A stretch of DNA of 64,000 nt from assembly GCA_036924285.1 (NCBI GenBank), contig JAYKYS010000001.1, positions 5,182,501-5,246,500 on the forward strand, read 5' to 3'. This DNA is from Asterella californica (Eukaryota; Streptophyta; Marchantiopsida; Marchantiales; Aytoniaceae). Positions 53,982 to 64,000 of the stretch are shown here, in pieces. Position numbers and translations under genes: made by a program. The notes beneath the pieces are model-generated. The model had not been told where the DNA came from, did no database searches, and worked only from the letters and a program-made list of their open reading frames with translations. Every line of letters starts with the position of its first letter. Position 1 is the first letter of the stretch.

Positions 53982-55604
53982 TCATCCTATACCCGTAGCC
54001 TCGAGAGCATCCGTCCACTCTCCTTCAACCTCTGCATGTCCGTCCTTGATGAAGCCAATGTAAGCATCATGGACTTCCCTTGTAGTAGCATCCAAGACCT
54101 CCCGTGAAATGAATCCAACCTTCGGATCTTGAATCCGCTCCTCCCAACCTCCCTTCACATCCATCGTCGTCATATCCGCATCTGGTTGTTGTTTGTCTGC
54201 AACCAGATCACCCACGTCCGTTTTCTGCACCCCAACCATCTCCTTCGGTTGTGAAGGATCGTCCTCCATTGCCAGTATAAGAAGAATAGTTTCCTGTTGA
54301 ACCTTATCCTCCCCAGCTTGCCTCCTTGAAGAAGTCTCTTCTTGTCCCTTCTTCTCGCTCTGCACCGTGGATGCAGTAGCCAACTTGAGCTCGCTTGGAT
54401 CCACGTGCTCATTCGAATCATCCATATGGAGATCATGCTCAATCTCCTCCACCCTAGCATCGTAGTTTATAGCTTCGATAGCTACAACTGCATGTGCCGC
54501 AAAGTAATCATCTACAAACTTCTTCATCCCTCCTTTACCAACGTTGGCTTGAAGGAGAGTACCCGAACTTCTGAATGTAACCTTTCCATCCTCCCAAGAA
54601 ATTACCTCTCGTTGCAAAGACTCTGTAAAGTCGATGCAATCGTCCCGCTGATGATCAGTACCATCACACCACAAGCAGTGATGTACCCAAGCTGGTTTGG
54701 GTACAAGCTCCATCTTGGCCGACGATCTCTTATCCTCCAACCTAGTAACCTTAGCTTGCAGATCTTGCATCTTTTGCTGTAGGTCCTCGATGGTTGGATC
54801 CTTCTTCTCTACAACCACAACTGGAGGTTGAACCTCAGATACTACCTGAACTGGTGTGGTAGTCAACGCTGCAGGTGCCAACCTTGTAACCCTTTCCCTT
54901 GTCTGTCTCCGGACAAGAAGCTCAACAGCTTCATGCACAACCTCCCAATTTCTTGTTAACCCTTCTTCGTCCTCTCCATCCTCCAGAAGTAGCTCCAACT
55001 GTTCTTGCCATGGTTCATCCGCAGCTTGAAGAAACAGCTCCGTCTTGTAGCTCTCCAAGGTTAGCTTGTCCACCCGAGGTAGTTGAGAGAATTGTCTCTC
55101 AAACTCCTCTAACAGCTCTGTAGGCTGCAAACCCTTGCTGGATCCGTTGACCCATTCCAGAAATGATTTCTTGGTTACTCGATCTGAGCTTCCCAAGAAA
55201 TACTCCTCCATCAGCGCTTGTGAAAACATATCCCAGTTCCTCCCAAAACGCTTTGTCAGACCCTTCACATGCTCCCTTATCTCAGGCACTGCAGCGAGTT
55301 CGAACGTCTCGATCATCTCCTTCTCCGGTACCTGATCCAAATCCATCTCCATCTTGTAACATCTCAAGTACTTTGAGATGTCTTTCCCATCAAACAGATC
55401 GAACTTGTCGATCACCCTTCCAAGCACCTTCTTCCCCAAAGCCTCCTTTTGTTGGTTCTCTTGCTCTTGTCGCATAAACAAAGTAAAGGCTTGAAACAAT
55501 CGCGCAGTTGCTGCATCCAACTGCACCCCTGGTATCCCGTCTGATCCATCCATCCCGTCCATAGTCATGGCTCGTCCCATCCTCTCATCCTCCCATGATC
55601 CCAA
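53982..55604 (-). CDS. Gag-like protein of element C, 540 aa
   Basis: This intact frame is homologous to the broken gag of element A (shared segments include EMIETFELAA, DRVTKKSFLEWV, KGLQ-x-TELL-x-EFE and GKGGMKKFVDD). It has a helical capsid-type region at about residues 45-230, a Pro/Val-rich linker, a short coiled coil (IEDLQQKMQDLQAKVTRLE), a CCHC knuckle CLWCDGTDHQRDDC at about 310, and a C-terminal tail with VGFISREVLDATTREVHDAY matching the start of A's protease-containing frame. It keeps the Trp codon that is a stop in A. It is the only complete gag of this family here. Confidence 0.85.
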   Translation of the reverse strand: MGSWEDERMGRAMTMDGMDGSDGIPGVQLDAATARLFQAFTLFMRQEQENQQKEALGKKVLGRVIDKFDLFDGKDISKYLRCYKMEMDLDQVPEKEMIETFELAAVPEIREHVKGLTKRFGRNWDMFSQALMEEYFLGSSDRVTKKSFLEWVNGSSKGLQPTELLEEFERQFSQLPRVDKLTLESYKTELFLQAADEPWQEQLELLLEDGEDEEGLTRNWEVVHEAVELLVRRQTRERVTRLAPAALTTTPVQVVSEVQPPVVVVEKKDPTIEDLQQKMQDLQAKVTRLEDKRSSAKMELVPKPAWVHHCLWCDGTDHQRDDCIDFTESLQREVISWEDGKVTFRSSGTLLQANVGKGGMKKFVDDYFAAHAVVAIEAINYDARVEEIEHDLHMDDSNEHVDPSELKLATASTVQSEKKGQEETSSRRQAGEDKVQQETILLILAMEDDPSQPKEMVGVQKTDVGDLVADKQQPDADMTTMDVKGGWEERIQDPKVGFISREVLDATTREVHDAYIGFIKDGHAEVEGEWTDALEATGIG

Positions 55605-55933
55605 CCGTCTAAAAATCCATCATCCCTGGTCCACAGCATCCTCCCGAACAACCAAACCCATCCTCATCCTCGTTCATGATTGTTGATCTGTTCTGTCACA
55701 CCACAAGTATCTCATTATTTGTGTGCGTGCTTATATAAATTTCATTAGGTATGACTATCTTATAGGTTACTCTAGTTCCAAGATCTAAATCTAGAGTGAT
55801 CAAAACTAGTCATAACTAGCTGAGATAGTTATAACTAAGTTAGGGAAACTAGTAGAGGTTTCACTATGGCACTATGTGACAAGTGCGGAGCTCTAAATAT
55901 GCTTCTCAAAAGTATGTAACTTTGTTGACCATC
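55605..55933. other. Sequence between element C gag and element D
   Basis: No copy of the C LTR is found here, so the 5' end of C is missing or very different. The stretch is AT-rich and no feature is recognised. It ends in CATC directly before the LTR of D, which would be the 4-bp target duplication of D if the far end could be seen. Confidence 0.4.
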
Positions 55934-58900
55934 TGTGGTGCCCACAAATTACAGTATTCACGAATTTTTGAAATTTTTGAGATTAATGACTTGTTTATAT
56001 AACTGAAGAAGCGTTGTTACTTAAGGTTACGTCTTCCTTAACAGGAAGATGATCTTAAGAGCTGTTTGTAATAAGAAGTTGACTTCTTCAGAAGACGACC
56101 GTCTTCGGAAGACCGTCTTCTCAGTTGCGTCTTCGAAAGATAGGAAGACGGCGGAAGACAGCGATCACGAAGGCCTGACCACGAGTTTTCGGGTAAACAA
56201 GTAGGTGTACCTACTGTAGCGCACCGAATAGGTAGGTAGGTCAGGAAGACACCAAGGACGAGAACCCCTAATCTACGGGGAAGATGCGTGAGGAAGCACA
56301 TTAGCCACCTTCCAACTTCCCGCAGCACAGTGCGCCTGAAGAAGATCGATTGAGAGAGTGAACTTCGAGCTAGCATTGAGAGAGAAATCGAATAAGACAT
56401 CGAGGTAGTAGAGAGTACGTTGGCAGCTAGGCGAAGGGTGAAATCGGATTGCGGGAGCACAAACAGCAGAAAGAGCGAAGGCATTTCTGTGGAGCTTCCG
56501 AGAAGTTAACAGTGAAGAGTGGCGAGTAGAAGCAGAGATGGAATCGAGGTGTGGACCGAAATTGACAGCAGGCGCAGTCGTGTGGAGTCGCATTGGAAGC
56601 TAGGACGAGAGCCAGAAGCGCGCGGAGGTCGAAGGCAACTCGGGAGCCGAAGAAGACTGTAGAGGTTCTTTCCCTTGTTCTTTCCCCTTCCCACTTCTTC
56701 TCGCCATTGTCTGGTACTCCCCGCGCTTCCTTGATTGTGTGCAGGCAGCCTGATCGATTACCCCACCCCCCATCTTTCCTATTGAGACATTGGGCGCGGA
56801 AGCGCTGCCCAATTTCTGTCAAGATATCTCCTTGCTTCTTCCCGAGCTCAATTCGAGCTTCCCTACCCCTAGTCTTCAAAGTGGCGAACCCAACTATCAA
56901 TTTCTCTACCCTACTACCTCTCTACCCCCGAAACTTGAAATAGAAGACGATTCGGAAGATGGGAACATCCTCGGAAGACGCTTCTTGAACTTGACTGTCT
57001 TCGGAAGACTGTCTTCGGAAGTCGACTGAACACAATTCGTATCAAGAGTGGATTTGCTTTGCTTTTGTGTTTAGAGAGACTTGATACGAAGCCTGAGTGG
57101 TGTGGTGAGTTGTTGTGTTATTTCGAGAAGTTGGAACTCGGGAACTAGGCCTGTGCCTCCCGGTCTTCCAAGCTTCTCAACTCCACATCTTCCTAGAGAG
57201 ACTAGAAGACTGAAAGGCTGGCAAAATGAGCGAGAAGACGTGAGGGTCCATTTCGGATCTCTTCTATCCGACCCATAGCAGCCGTTCCTTCTTCTTCCCG
57301 AACTTAGAAGAGAGTTGTGAGAAGTATTGCTGGCAGAATCCGGAGAGAATGGTCGAGGGTCATGTCTTCCCATCATGCAGCAAACTTCTTCTGAGTGCGT
57401 ATGAGAGGTGAGAAGTCAGAAGAACAGAGTGCACATGTTTTGAGTCAGTTGTGAGGATAGATTGCGCGTAGGAAGACGAAGACATGTGAGACCAGTGAAG
57501 GGAAGTCTGACTTCGGGAGGTCTTCCGAGAACGACATTGAATCGGAAGCTGTCCCAAGTGTCTTCCCAGAGGTCACTGTCACCGCAGGAGCCCGCAACCA
57601 TCTTCTGAACCTTTCTCATACTCTACTTCTCGCATATCTTGTATCTTCTGATAGGAAGTAGGATGTAATGCAAGGTGGGTTGTCTTCTTGGTAATCCATG
57701 CGAGGCCTTGCTTAGATAGGATTGTTTAGATATAGCTCGGAAGACGAGAGCTATCTAGGAAGTACTGTTAGAATCCCGGAAGACGGAGTAGCTGTCTTTT
57801 GGAAGACTAGTTTCGTCTTCTGAGAGTAGAAGCTAGACTGTGGGCACTCGGGAAGGACTGAGCCTTCAGCTCATAGTAGGTGCTTGTGGTTTAGTGCAGC
57901 AGATCTTCCAGGTATGTCGATACATCCGCGAGGCCTGGTGTTACCAGCAACAGAATTGGCCGAGGCCACTCCTTTCCTCAAGGAGTTGGGTCTCGACTTC
58001 TTCCTGTGGGACTGGAACCTCGCAGATCAAGGGCTTCTGGAGGAGGTATGGGCCGCGTTACCACCGCGTAACCGTGTACCTGCGAAGGCAGGAGTTGCTC
58101 GGGGAAGACCATCTTCCTGGACAGAAGATTGGTGACGTAAGGCGTTTCACAGGCCTGAGACCGAGAACCGAGGATATTGGTACAAGAAGAAGATCTTGCC
58201 TAGGATTGTGAGTTCATGGCATGTACCTGGGAGTACCACCTGCCTTTTCGTGGAAGACAGGCAGGGGAGGAACGGTTGGAAGATAGAGTCTTACCGGGAG
58301 CCGAAGAAGCGACTTCTGGCGAAGTTGTTTCTGCATCTTTTCTCCAAGGGAAAAGCGCAGAAGACGAGGTACTTAGGAGATCAGGACGTGGAGTTCCTGG
58401 AATCAGTGTGGGATGACAGAGTGCCAATCTACTGGGGCGCGTACATCCACAACTATGTACAGACGGAGCTAGCATACTTGGGTACCCCGGCGGGAGGACA
58501 TCTGACGCCCTTCTTCTGCTACTTGTATGTAGCCATGGGGGATCTTAGGGAAGATCAGCTGGCAGTTTATGGGCCAACGGAGCGACAGGAGGTGAAGGAG
58601 GAGACCTCGGAAGACGATGACCGAGAGGCAGCAGCAACGCCCCCTCCCACTCTGATGTCACAGCTGAGGCCCGGCTCTCACCAGAAGACGCTTGTGGTGA
58701 GGGAAGACGAGTCTAGTGGGTCGGAAGACGCCACGCCAGTGAGGAAGATGGGCCACAGAAGTGTACCGAGGACACCCATCTCCCTCATCCATTCAGGATC
58801 GGAGTCGGACTCGGAGGAAGACTTGCTGAGTACCCGATCGGAGCAGAAGACAGCTTCTGTAACACCTGGGAGTCTTCCGAAGACTCCAGAAGACGAAGGA

Positions 58901-61752
58901 TGGATGGGCACTCCTACTACGATGCGAGGAAGCGCAAAGAGGAGAGCCGCTCCTGCCGCGAGGAGTCTTCCACCCCGGAAGATGAGAAGAGTAGCTTCTT
59001 CTCGTGCGCAGAAGATGAAGGCCGTAGTGGTGGAAGAGGCTCCCTTGCCTCTGGAAGACGAAGTCGATACCATCGAGCGAGTGGTGGGGATGAACTTGTC
59101 TTCTGCAGGAAGACGACTGGAGGAGTTCAGTACCTACTTCCAGAAGGAGATCCAGCCCGCTATGGAGTTGCTGGAAAGAAGAGCGAGGGCACAGGAGAAG
59201 CCTTTACAGCCTGGATTCGGCCTGCGCACCTTGCTGCAACAGGAAGACAGCCAGCAGAAGACGGAGTCGCTGGAAGCTAGCCTCCGCACTACGGAGTAGC
59301 TTGCAGCCAGGTACAAGACGGAAGCAGCCGCTTCTGCCAAGGAGTCGATACAACTTCGGAAGAGCAACCAGGAGTTGCAGACGCGAGTACAGCAGCGTGA
59401 TCAGGAAGTTCTCCGAGTACGGGAGAAGATCACTGCCCTTGCAGAAGAGCAGACCACTTGGAAGATGCAGCGAGAAGCCGCAGAAGCGCGAGCTGCAACA
59501 GAGAAGACGCAGAGGGAAGCAGCGGAGACCCGTGCGCAGAAGATGCTAGCTCAGTCGGTAGAAGCACTTCGGAAGAAGTTCAACTTCACCGCGGGTAAGA
59601 AGTTACTTACCTTAGCTAGGGAATGGGACAGCGAGTCCAAGACGAGGTTGGTGGAATGCAGAGATAGCATGTTCAGGTACCTGGATAGATAGATAGAAGG
59701 AGTGAAGACACTTTATGGTCTTCCCTCACTTTCGACACCTGCAACCGCATCTTCCCAAGCCCCAGCACCCTCGACTGGATCCGGGATGGAGAAGGAGGAG
59801 TTCGATCTCGCTGTACACTTGGTGGTGACAGCGTTGGAAGACGAGAAGACTCCAGAAGACGCCCCGGAAGACATGATGTCTTCTGGAAGACACGAAGACG
59901 AGCTGTCTTCCCAGGTATTCCGCGTGGAGGAAGCGACTTCCCCGGACCCCTATGAGATCGCCATGGTCCCTAGTACTGCATCTGTGCCTCAGAAGACCGA
60001 AGACGCACCATTCGACTCGTCTTCCCAGAAGACCATTCCATCTTCCGAAGTCGAAGCCGAGGAAGACGCAGCCGCAGAAATAGCAGGGCCAGCGAAGAAC
60101 GAGGAGAGGGAAGCTACCTCAGTGGTACCCGAGGTAAGTGCAGGGCTTCCCAGCCCATCAGAAGTCGAGGTAGTAGCTCTGGTAGGAGCAGATCATGTGG
60201 AGATTGCCACCGAGCAATCAGAGTAGTTAGCAAACTTAATCGACACTTCCAGATTTAGTAGGATTGGACATGCTATCTTAAGGGTGGAAGTTTTCCATGT
60301 AAAAATAGTTAGGACCCCATGTGGCAGCATAGGTAGCGTAGGAATAATACAGTGGAGGGCTAATTGGGAAGAGGGACCGCATGCATGTGAGGTGACAACC
60401 TCTTGTCACGTCTCTCTCTCTCTCTCCCTGGTGGTCGCCTCCCAAGGCAGATGGTTAAGTAGGATAGCAAGGTAGGAGAAAAGGTCTCTCTGAGAGCTCT
60501 ACCAGGTCTGTAGAATTCGGCAGTAACTGAACATACACACCGATTCTACAGGCAGGCAGGAGAGACACATTAGAGCAGGGACAGTCTAGGAACAGGGAAC
60601 GGCATCCTCGTGCAGACCTGCTGATTAGACTGGTGTGTCGAGGAGTAGGCGCAGGAAGTAGAGGGAGTGAGCTTCCCAATGCCATTGTGACTTCTTCTCG
60701 GGGAATAGATTGTGGATTTGAGTGCAGACGCTTTGTCCATGTCTTCTGGATAGTAGGTTCACTGAATTCGCTCCCAATTGTGCATGGGAAGTGTTCTTCT
60801 TGAGTGACGGTGAATGTCAACAGTTGTGGAGTGTAGCTTGACTCGTTCAGTAGAGCACTTGGGATCTACGTACGAACGGTCTTCCGGGTAAGAGATCCCA
60901 GAAGACAGAGCAGTCAGAGCAGCGAAGTGAAGAAGAAGGAAGCCTTCTTCCCGCAAAAGAAGACGACATCCTCGAGTAGAAGACGGTGCTACAGTACTCA
61001 CGTTTGTTATCTTCCTCCCCAAACTATTACAAGCAGGGATGGCTTGTTAGTCAGGATCCGGACTAGAAGCCTGTCGGAATCTTAATTGCCCTTTTTCATC
61101 CTGTTTTCTCTTGTTTGGATTTCTTCTTCTTCCCATCTTCTCTCATCTTCCCCATCTTCTTACCTTCTTCTAGTGAGCTTCTGATACTTCTATTGAGCTT
61201 CCGTGAAGGTGAATGTCGTTGTAGCGCTGCAGGAAGACAACTTCCGTAGGCAGAAGCCTGGGAAGGCTACAGGGGGCATACACCCTGTGATTGATCCACC
61301 CCGTTGGAATGTGAGTGTGAGAATAAGGTGTAACGACTGTTACTAGTCGACTTCTGCGAAGCATGACACGCTTCTGGAGGTGTCAGAAGACGAGTTGAAC
61401 CCCCAGAAGACAAGAATCGCTTCGGGAAGACGGTATCGAGAAGACCGGAAGAAGCAACCTGGAAGCAGGAAGATCGTCTTCCCGAGCTTCTCTGTGCATA
61501 ATTGTGTGATATTTTAGTTGGTAGTTGTTTGTCTAGTTCCGGAGCACCATTTGGCGTGTCTGGAAGACGTGTTGTTTTGTGTGGTTTTGTGAGAAGACGG
61601 GATTTCTAGACAAAACCCGTGTGTTTGTGTGTTTGAACAGATCTTAGAACTTAGAGCAGCGTTACTTGTGCAAATCCTCTGTGGGAACGATATCTTGTAT
61701 ACTAAATGGGCAAAAGGAGAAATCCTTCGTCACTACATATAGTGAGGAACCA
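55934..61752 (+). repeat. 5' LTR of element D, 5.8 kb
   Basis: It starts TGTGGTGCCC and ends GAGGAACCA, five bases before the primer binding site. It is collinear with the solo LTR at 20645-26479 (opposite strand). At 5.8 kb it is very long for a plant LTR. It contains the reading frame 57884-60226 and is saturated with the hexamer GAAGAC and its complement GTCTTC. Confidence 0.8.
57884..60226 (+). pseudogene. LTR-encoded coiled-coil protein of element D, 781 codons with three stops
   Basis: One frame runs through the LTR, interrupted by TGA (58133-58135), TAG (59297-59299) and TAG (59690-59692). From about 58388 to 58558 it carries the motif shared with B's LTR protein (DVEFLES, W-x3-IH-x2-V, PF-x3-LYVAMG-x-L-x-E-x-Q). 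Next come an acidic Ser/Pro-rich linker, a basic patch (RKMRRVASSRAQKMK), a coiled coil over about 59230-59640, and a C-terminal acidic region with EEFDLAVHLVVTALE. The solo LTR D' keeps the same blocks. The function is unknown; the conserved layout suggests it was once selected. Confidence 0.75.
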
Positions 61753-61756
61753 TTTT

Positions 61757-61774
61757 TGGCGCCGCTGCCGGGGA
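61757..61774 (+). other. Primer binding site of element D (tRNA-Asp type)
   Basis: TGGCGCCGCTGCCGGGGA, identical to the site in element B. Confidence 0.8.
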
Positions 61775-62119
61775 TTTCATCTTAGTAACTTCTGTTCTAA
61801 GCTTCCTGGATCTGTGTGCCATTAGTTAGGTTTGTTTCGAACTAACTTCGATTGTAGTTGAATGTGTTGTGGGACTCTATCTTGCTAGAAGACGGAAACC
61901 GCAACCAGAAGCTGATAAGATACACCAGGGGAAGTTGGAAGAAGCCGCTTCCCTGCTTCCAAGAACTCCTTGGAAGACTCGATCTTCGAAGATTGCAGTG
62001 AGTGCAACCAGAAGCAGGAGAAGAAGACGTTCTGAACTTGTGATCGGTTGTTCAGTCATTTGGTCTCTCGGATCTAGTGGTAGAAGAAAGAGAGACATCT
62101 GTTCTCAGTACTCTGGTGG

Positions 62120-63721
62120 ATGCCTCCGACCGGAGGAAGAAGCAGAAGACGCACGGGTAAAGATCCTGAGTGGGTAAACTCACCCCAGCGAACCGCTTCT
62201 AGAGAGCAGCGGATATCCCTGAGACACCAAAGGAAAGAAGAAGAGCTCAGGAAGATCCGATCGGTAGAGTTGGAAGAACCTTCCATCTCGAGCATAATCT
62301 TTGGCGAAGACAGAAGCCAACCGGGTGATCACGTGTATAAAATAGATTTCGGTACTGGTTACTCGGAAGACGTCTTCCCAAGCACGGAAGAAGCTTCTCA
62401 AGGTGAGGGAAGACTGGAGGAGATTGTTCCAGACGTCTCGGGAGGTAGCAGTGACAGTAGCTCTGACTCAGAAGACGATCTTCGTGATTCAGACAGGCCT
62501 GGACCTTCGAGAAGACCATCTCCACCACCTGGACCTGAGGAAGAAAGAAGTTGGCAGTCGCACCAGCCGGCAGTCAACATGGCTTCCCACACTCGGCAGA
62601 AGTACCATCCGTACGACGATGATGATGATGCGGACGACTTCATCACGATGTTCGAGACCATCTCTAGATCCAACAAGGAAGACGCTGATGTTGACAGACT
62701 CCGTGTATTTCCTAGTTTGATCAAAGGGAAAGGAAGGAAGTGGATGAGTAAAACGTTGGATGATGTTGTAGTAATGGCCGCTTGGGCTACTCTGAAGGCA
62801 GCTTTTCTGAAGAGATTCAGAGGAGTGGGCTACGATCGTATGACCCTCATAGAGCTTCAGAGGCTCGAACGGAAGAAGAAAGAGACACTGCGGGATTACA
62901 CCGAGAGGTTTGAAGATCTCTTGGATCACATCCCTCAGAACCAAGGAAGACCCGGCTACTGTGCTCAGCAAGCTGTGGACTGGTACTTGGGAGGATTGTC
63001 TCAGGATATGGAATTGTACTGCAGAAGAGGAGGAGGTGATGATTTAGCAGAAGTACAGAAGCATGCCGAGCAGTATGAAACCTCGAGCATCACTCGGAAT
63101 ATGACGAAAGACAAAGGGAAGACCTCGAAGAAGTCCAAGAAGTCGAAGAAGTCTTCCCGGAAGTCCAAGAAGAAGTCCAAGTCCACTGAAACTGATAACA
63201 GTGATTCGGAAGCAGCCTCTACTTCTGAAGAGTCGACTGTCGAAAGTTCAGAATCCGAATCTGAACAAGAGAAGAAGACGCGGAAGAAGAAGAAGGAGAA
63301 GACGCGAGCAAGGGAGGAAGTTGTGCAGAAGATGCCTCAGACTCAGATCATTCAGTCTGCACCTGATCCTCGCATCGATGAGGTTCTGAAGCAGTTTGCC
63401 GACCTGAAAGTTCATCTTCTGAACCAGAAGGACAAGCAGAAGCAGCCTACGGCTTCCCGGCCAAACCTTTGGTGCAACCTCTGTAACTCTTCTGGACACA
63501 CCAGAGATCAGTGTACGCAGGACCAAGCTGTCAACTGGGCAGGATGGGAAGAAGATGATGAGGGATATCTACACGATCCCAGTGGGGAAACCTGCTATAG
63601 GATCGAGACGATCCAACCCTTCACTCCTACGCCTCCTGCCCAATATAATCGTTATGTACCGAGGGATAGAGCTAGCAATGTACAGACCAGGACACCCTGG
63701 CAGCCTTCTTCATCACAATGA
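62120..63721 (+). CDS. Gag of element D, 533 aa
   Basis: A basic N-terminus, then a retrotransposon Gag capsid domain at about residues 165-290 (DDFITMFETISRSNKEDAD, RVFPSLIKGKGRKW, LKAAFLKRFRGVGYD, LRDYTERFEDLLDHI), a Lys/Ser/Glu-rich low-complexity region, and a CCHC knuckle CNLCNSSGHTRDQC at about residue 455. It is clearly homologous to Gag of B. It ends at a TGA (63719-63721), after which the frame continues with two more knuckles. Confidence 0.9.
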   Translation: MPPTGGRSRRRTGKDPEWVNSPQRTASREQRISLRHQRKEEELRKIRSVELEEPSISSIIFGEDRSQPGDHVYKIDFGTGYSEDVFPSTEEASQGEGRLEEIVPDVSGGSSDSSSDSEDDLRDSDRPGPSRRPSPPPGPEEERSWQSHQPAVNMASHTRQKYHPYDDDDDADDFITMFETISRSNKEDADVDRLRVFPSLIKGKGRKWMSKTLDDVVVMAAWATLKAAFLKRFRGVGYDRMTLIELQRLERKKKETLRDYTERFEDLLDHIPQNQGRPGYCAQQAVDWYLGGLSQDMELYCRRGGGDDLAEVQKHAEQYETSSITRNMTKDKGKTSKKSKKSKKSSRKSKKKSKSTETDNSDSEAASTSEESTVESSESESEQEKKTRKKKKEKTRAREEVVQKMPQTQIIQSAPDPRIDEVLKQFADLKVHLLNQKDKQKQPTASRPNLWCNLCNSSGHTRDQCTQDQAVNWAGWEEDDEGYLHDPSGETCYRIETIQPFTPTPPAQYNRYVPRDRASNVQTRTPWQPSSSQ

Positions 63722-64000
63722 CCTCTCAACCCTCTTCCTGGAGCGTGCAATAATTGTGGAGAGACAAGACATTGGTGGTCCACCTGTCCTCATCCGAGAA
63801 GACAGATTGGGCAAGTGCCCTTGTGTGGGAACTGTAAGGAAGCCGGTCATTTCACAGGGAATTGTCCTCAGACCTTACGACCCCGACAAATGGTGAGATT
63901 TGCAGATACCACACCTCCTGCAGAAGCTGCATCATCTTCTAAGCTCGAGTTAGCAGTGGTACAGCACATCACGGTAGAAGAAGAAGATCCTGAGGATTGT
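63722..64000 (+). CDS. Second zinc-knuckle region of element D Gag (partial)
   Basis: Same frame as gag past its TGA. It encodes CNNCGETRHWWSTC and CGNCKEAGHFTGNC, the counterparts of the two knuckles at 43233-42589 in B, and runs off the end of the window. There is no ATG at its start, so if expressed it would need readthrough of the stop; alternatively the stop is a mutation. Confidence 0.7.

Larger units (their letters stand above)
55934..64000 (+). mobile_element. Ty3/gypsy-type retrotransposon D, 5' part (continues beyond the window)
   Basis: A long 5' LTR, the same primer binding site as B, a leader of about 350 nt, gag with a capsid domain and CCHC knuckles. The pol region and 3' LTR lie outside the window. 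The gag and the LTR protein are related to those of B, so D and B belong to one lineage. Confidence 0.85.

Noticed and set aside
56038..56900. Minus-strand frames of 106-157 codons in the 5' part of the D LTR
   Set aside because: Antisense to the element, Cys/Ser-rich with no domain, and not preserved in D'. Likely generated by the biased GAAGAC-rich composition.

Overview
This window looks like nuclear DNA of a land plant. It holds a four-exon xyloglucan endotransglucosylase/hydrolase (XTH) gene with GT-AG introns, an eight-cysteine lipid-transfer-type protein, a Mutator-like (MULE) DNA transposon and several Ty3/gypsy LTR retrotransposons. The sparse host genes and the style of the retroelements would fit a bryophyte such as a liverwort, but that is an inference and the species cannot be fixed from the sequence.

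Layout. 51-6726: a complete MULE with about 0.75 kb terminal inverted repeats, a 9-bp target duplication, a full-length transposase and a convergent second gene for an RPA-like OB-fold/zinc protein with a C-terminal membrane anchor. 6.7-20.6 kb: the gene-bearing part, with a long imperfect hairpin (8.15-8.61 kb), a small membrane protein, the lipid-transfer-type gene (minus), the XTH gene (minus), a second small membrane protein, a basic protein of unknown function and a tRNA-derived SINE candidate. 20.6-26.5 kb: a decayed 5.8-kb solo LTR (element D') with a 4-bp target duplication, lying inside a short acidic reading frame. 27.0-27.7 kb: a decayed LTR fragment, followed by AT-rich sequence without recognisable genes.

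30.1-64.0 kb is a nest of retrotransposons. Element A (plus) has a 2.0-kb 5' LTR, a broken gag, a protease and a reverse transcriptase (RT). Its RT is split at 35,749 by element B (minus, 35,750-50,104), which has two nearly identical LTRs, a tRNA-Asp-type primer binding site, gag, protease, RT/RNase H and integrase. B's 5' LTR is itself interrupted by a 1,695-bp insertion E. Past B, A's RT/RNase H resumes and its integrase is cut off at 51,262 by the inverted LTR of element C, a minus-strand relative that retains only gag. From 55,934 element D (plus) runs out of the window with a 5.8-kb 5' LTR, the same primer binding site and gag.

Two observations stand out. The LTRs of B and D each contain a long sense-oriented reading frame (about 685 and 781 codons, both now broken by stops) for related proteins: a shared globular motif, an acidic linker and a coiled coil. 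Having a protein gene inside the LTR gives each element two copies of it. The MULE carries a tail-anchored RPA-like protein in the convergent position that mudrB occupies in maize MuDR. Most in-frame stops in the retroelements can be explained by single C-to-T or G-to-A changes, as expected from decay of methylated DNA.
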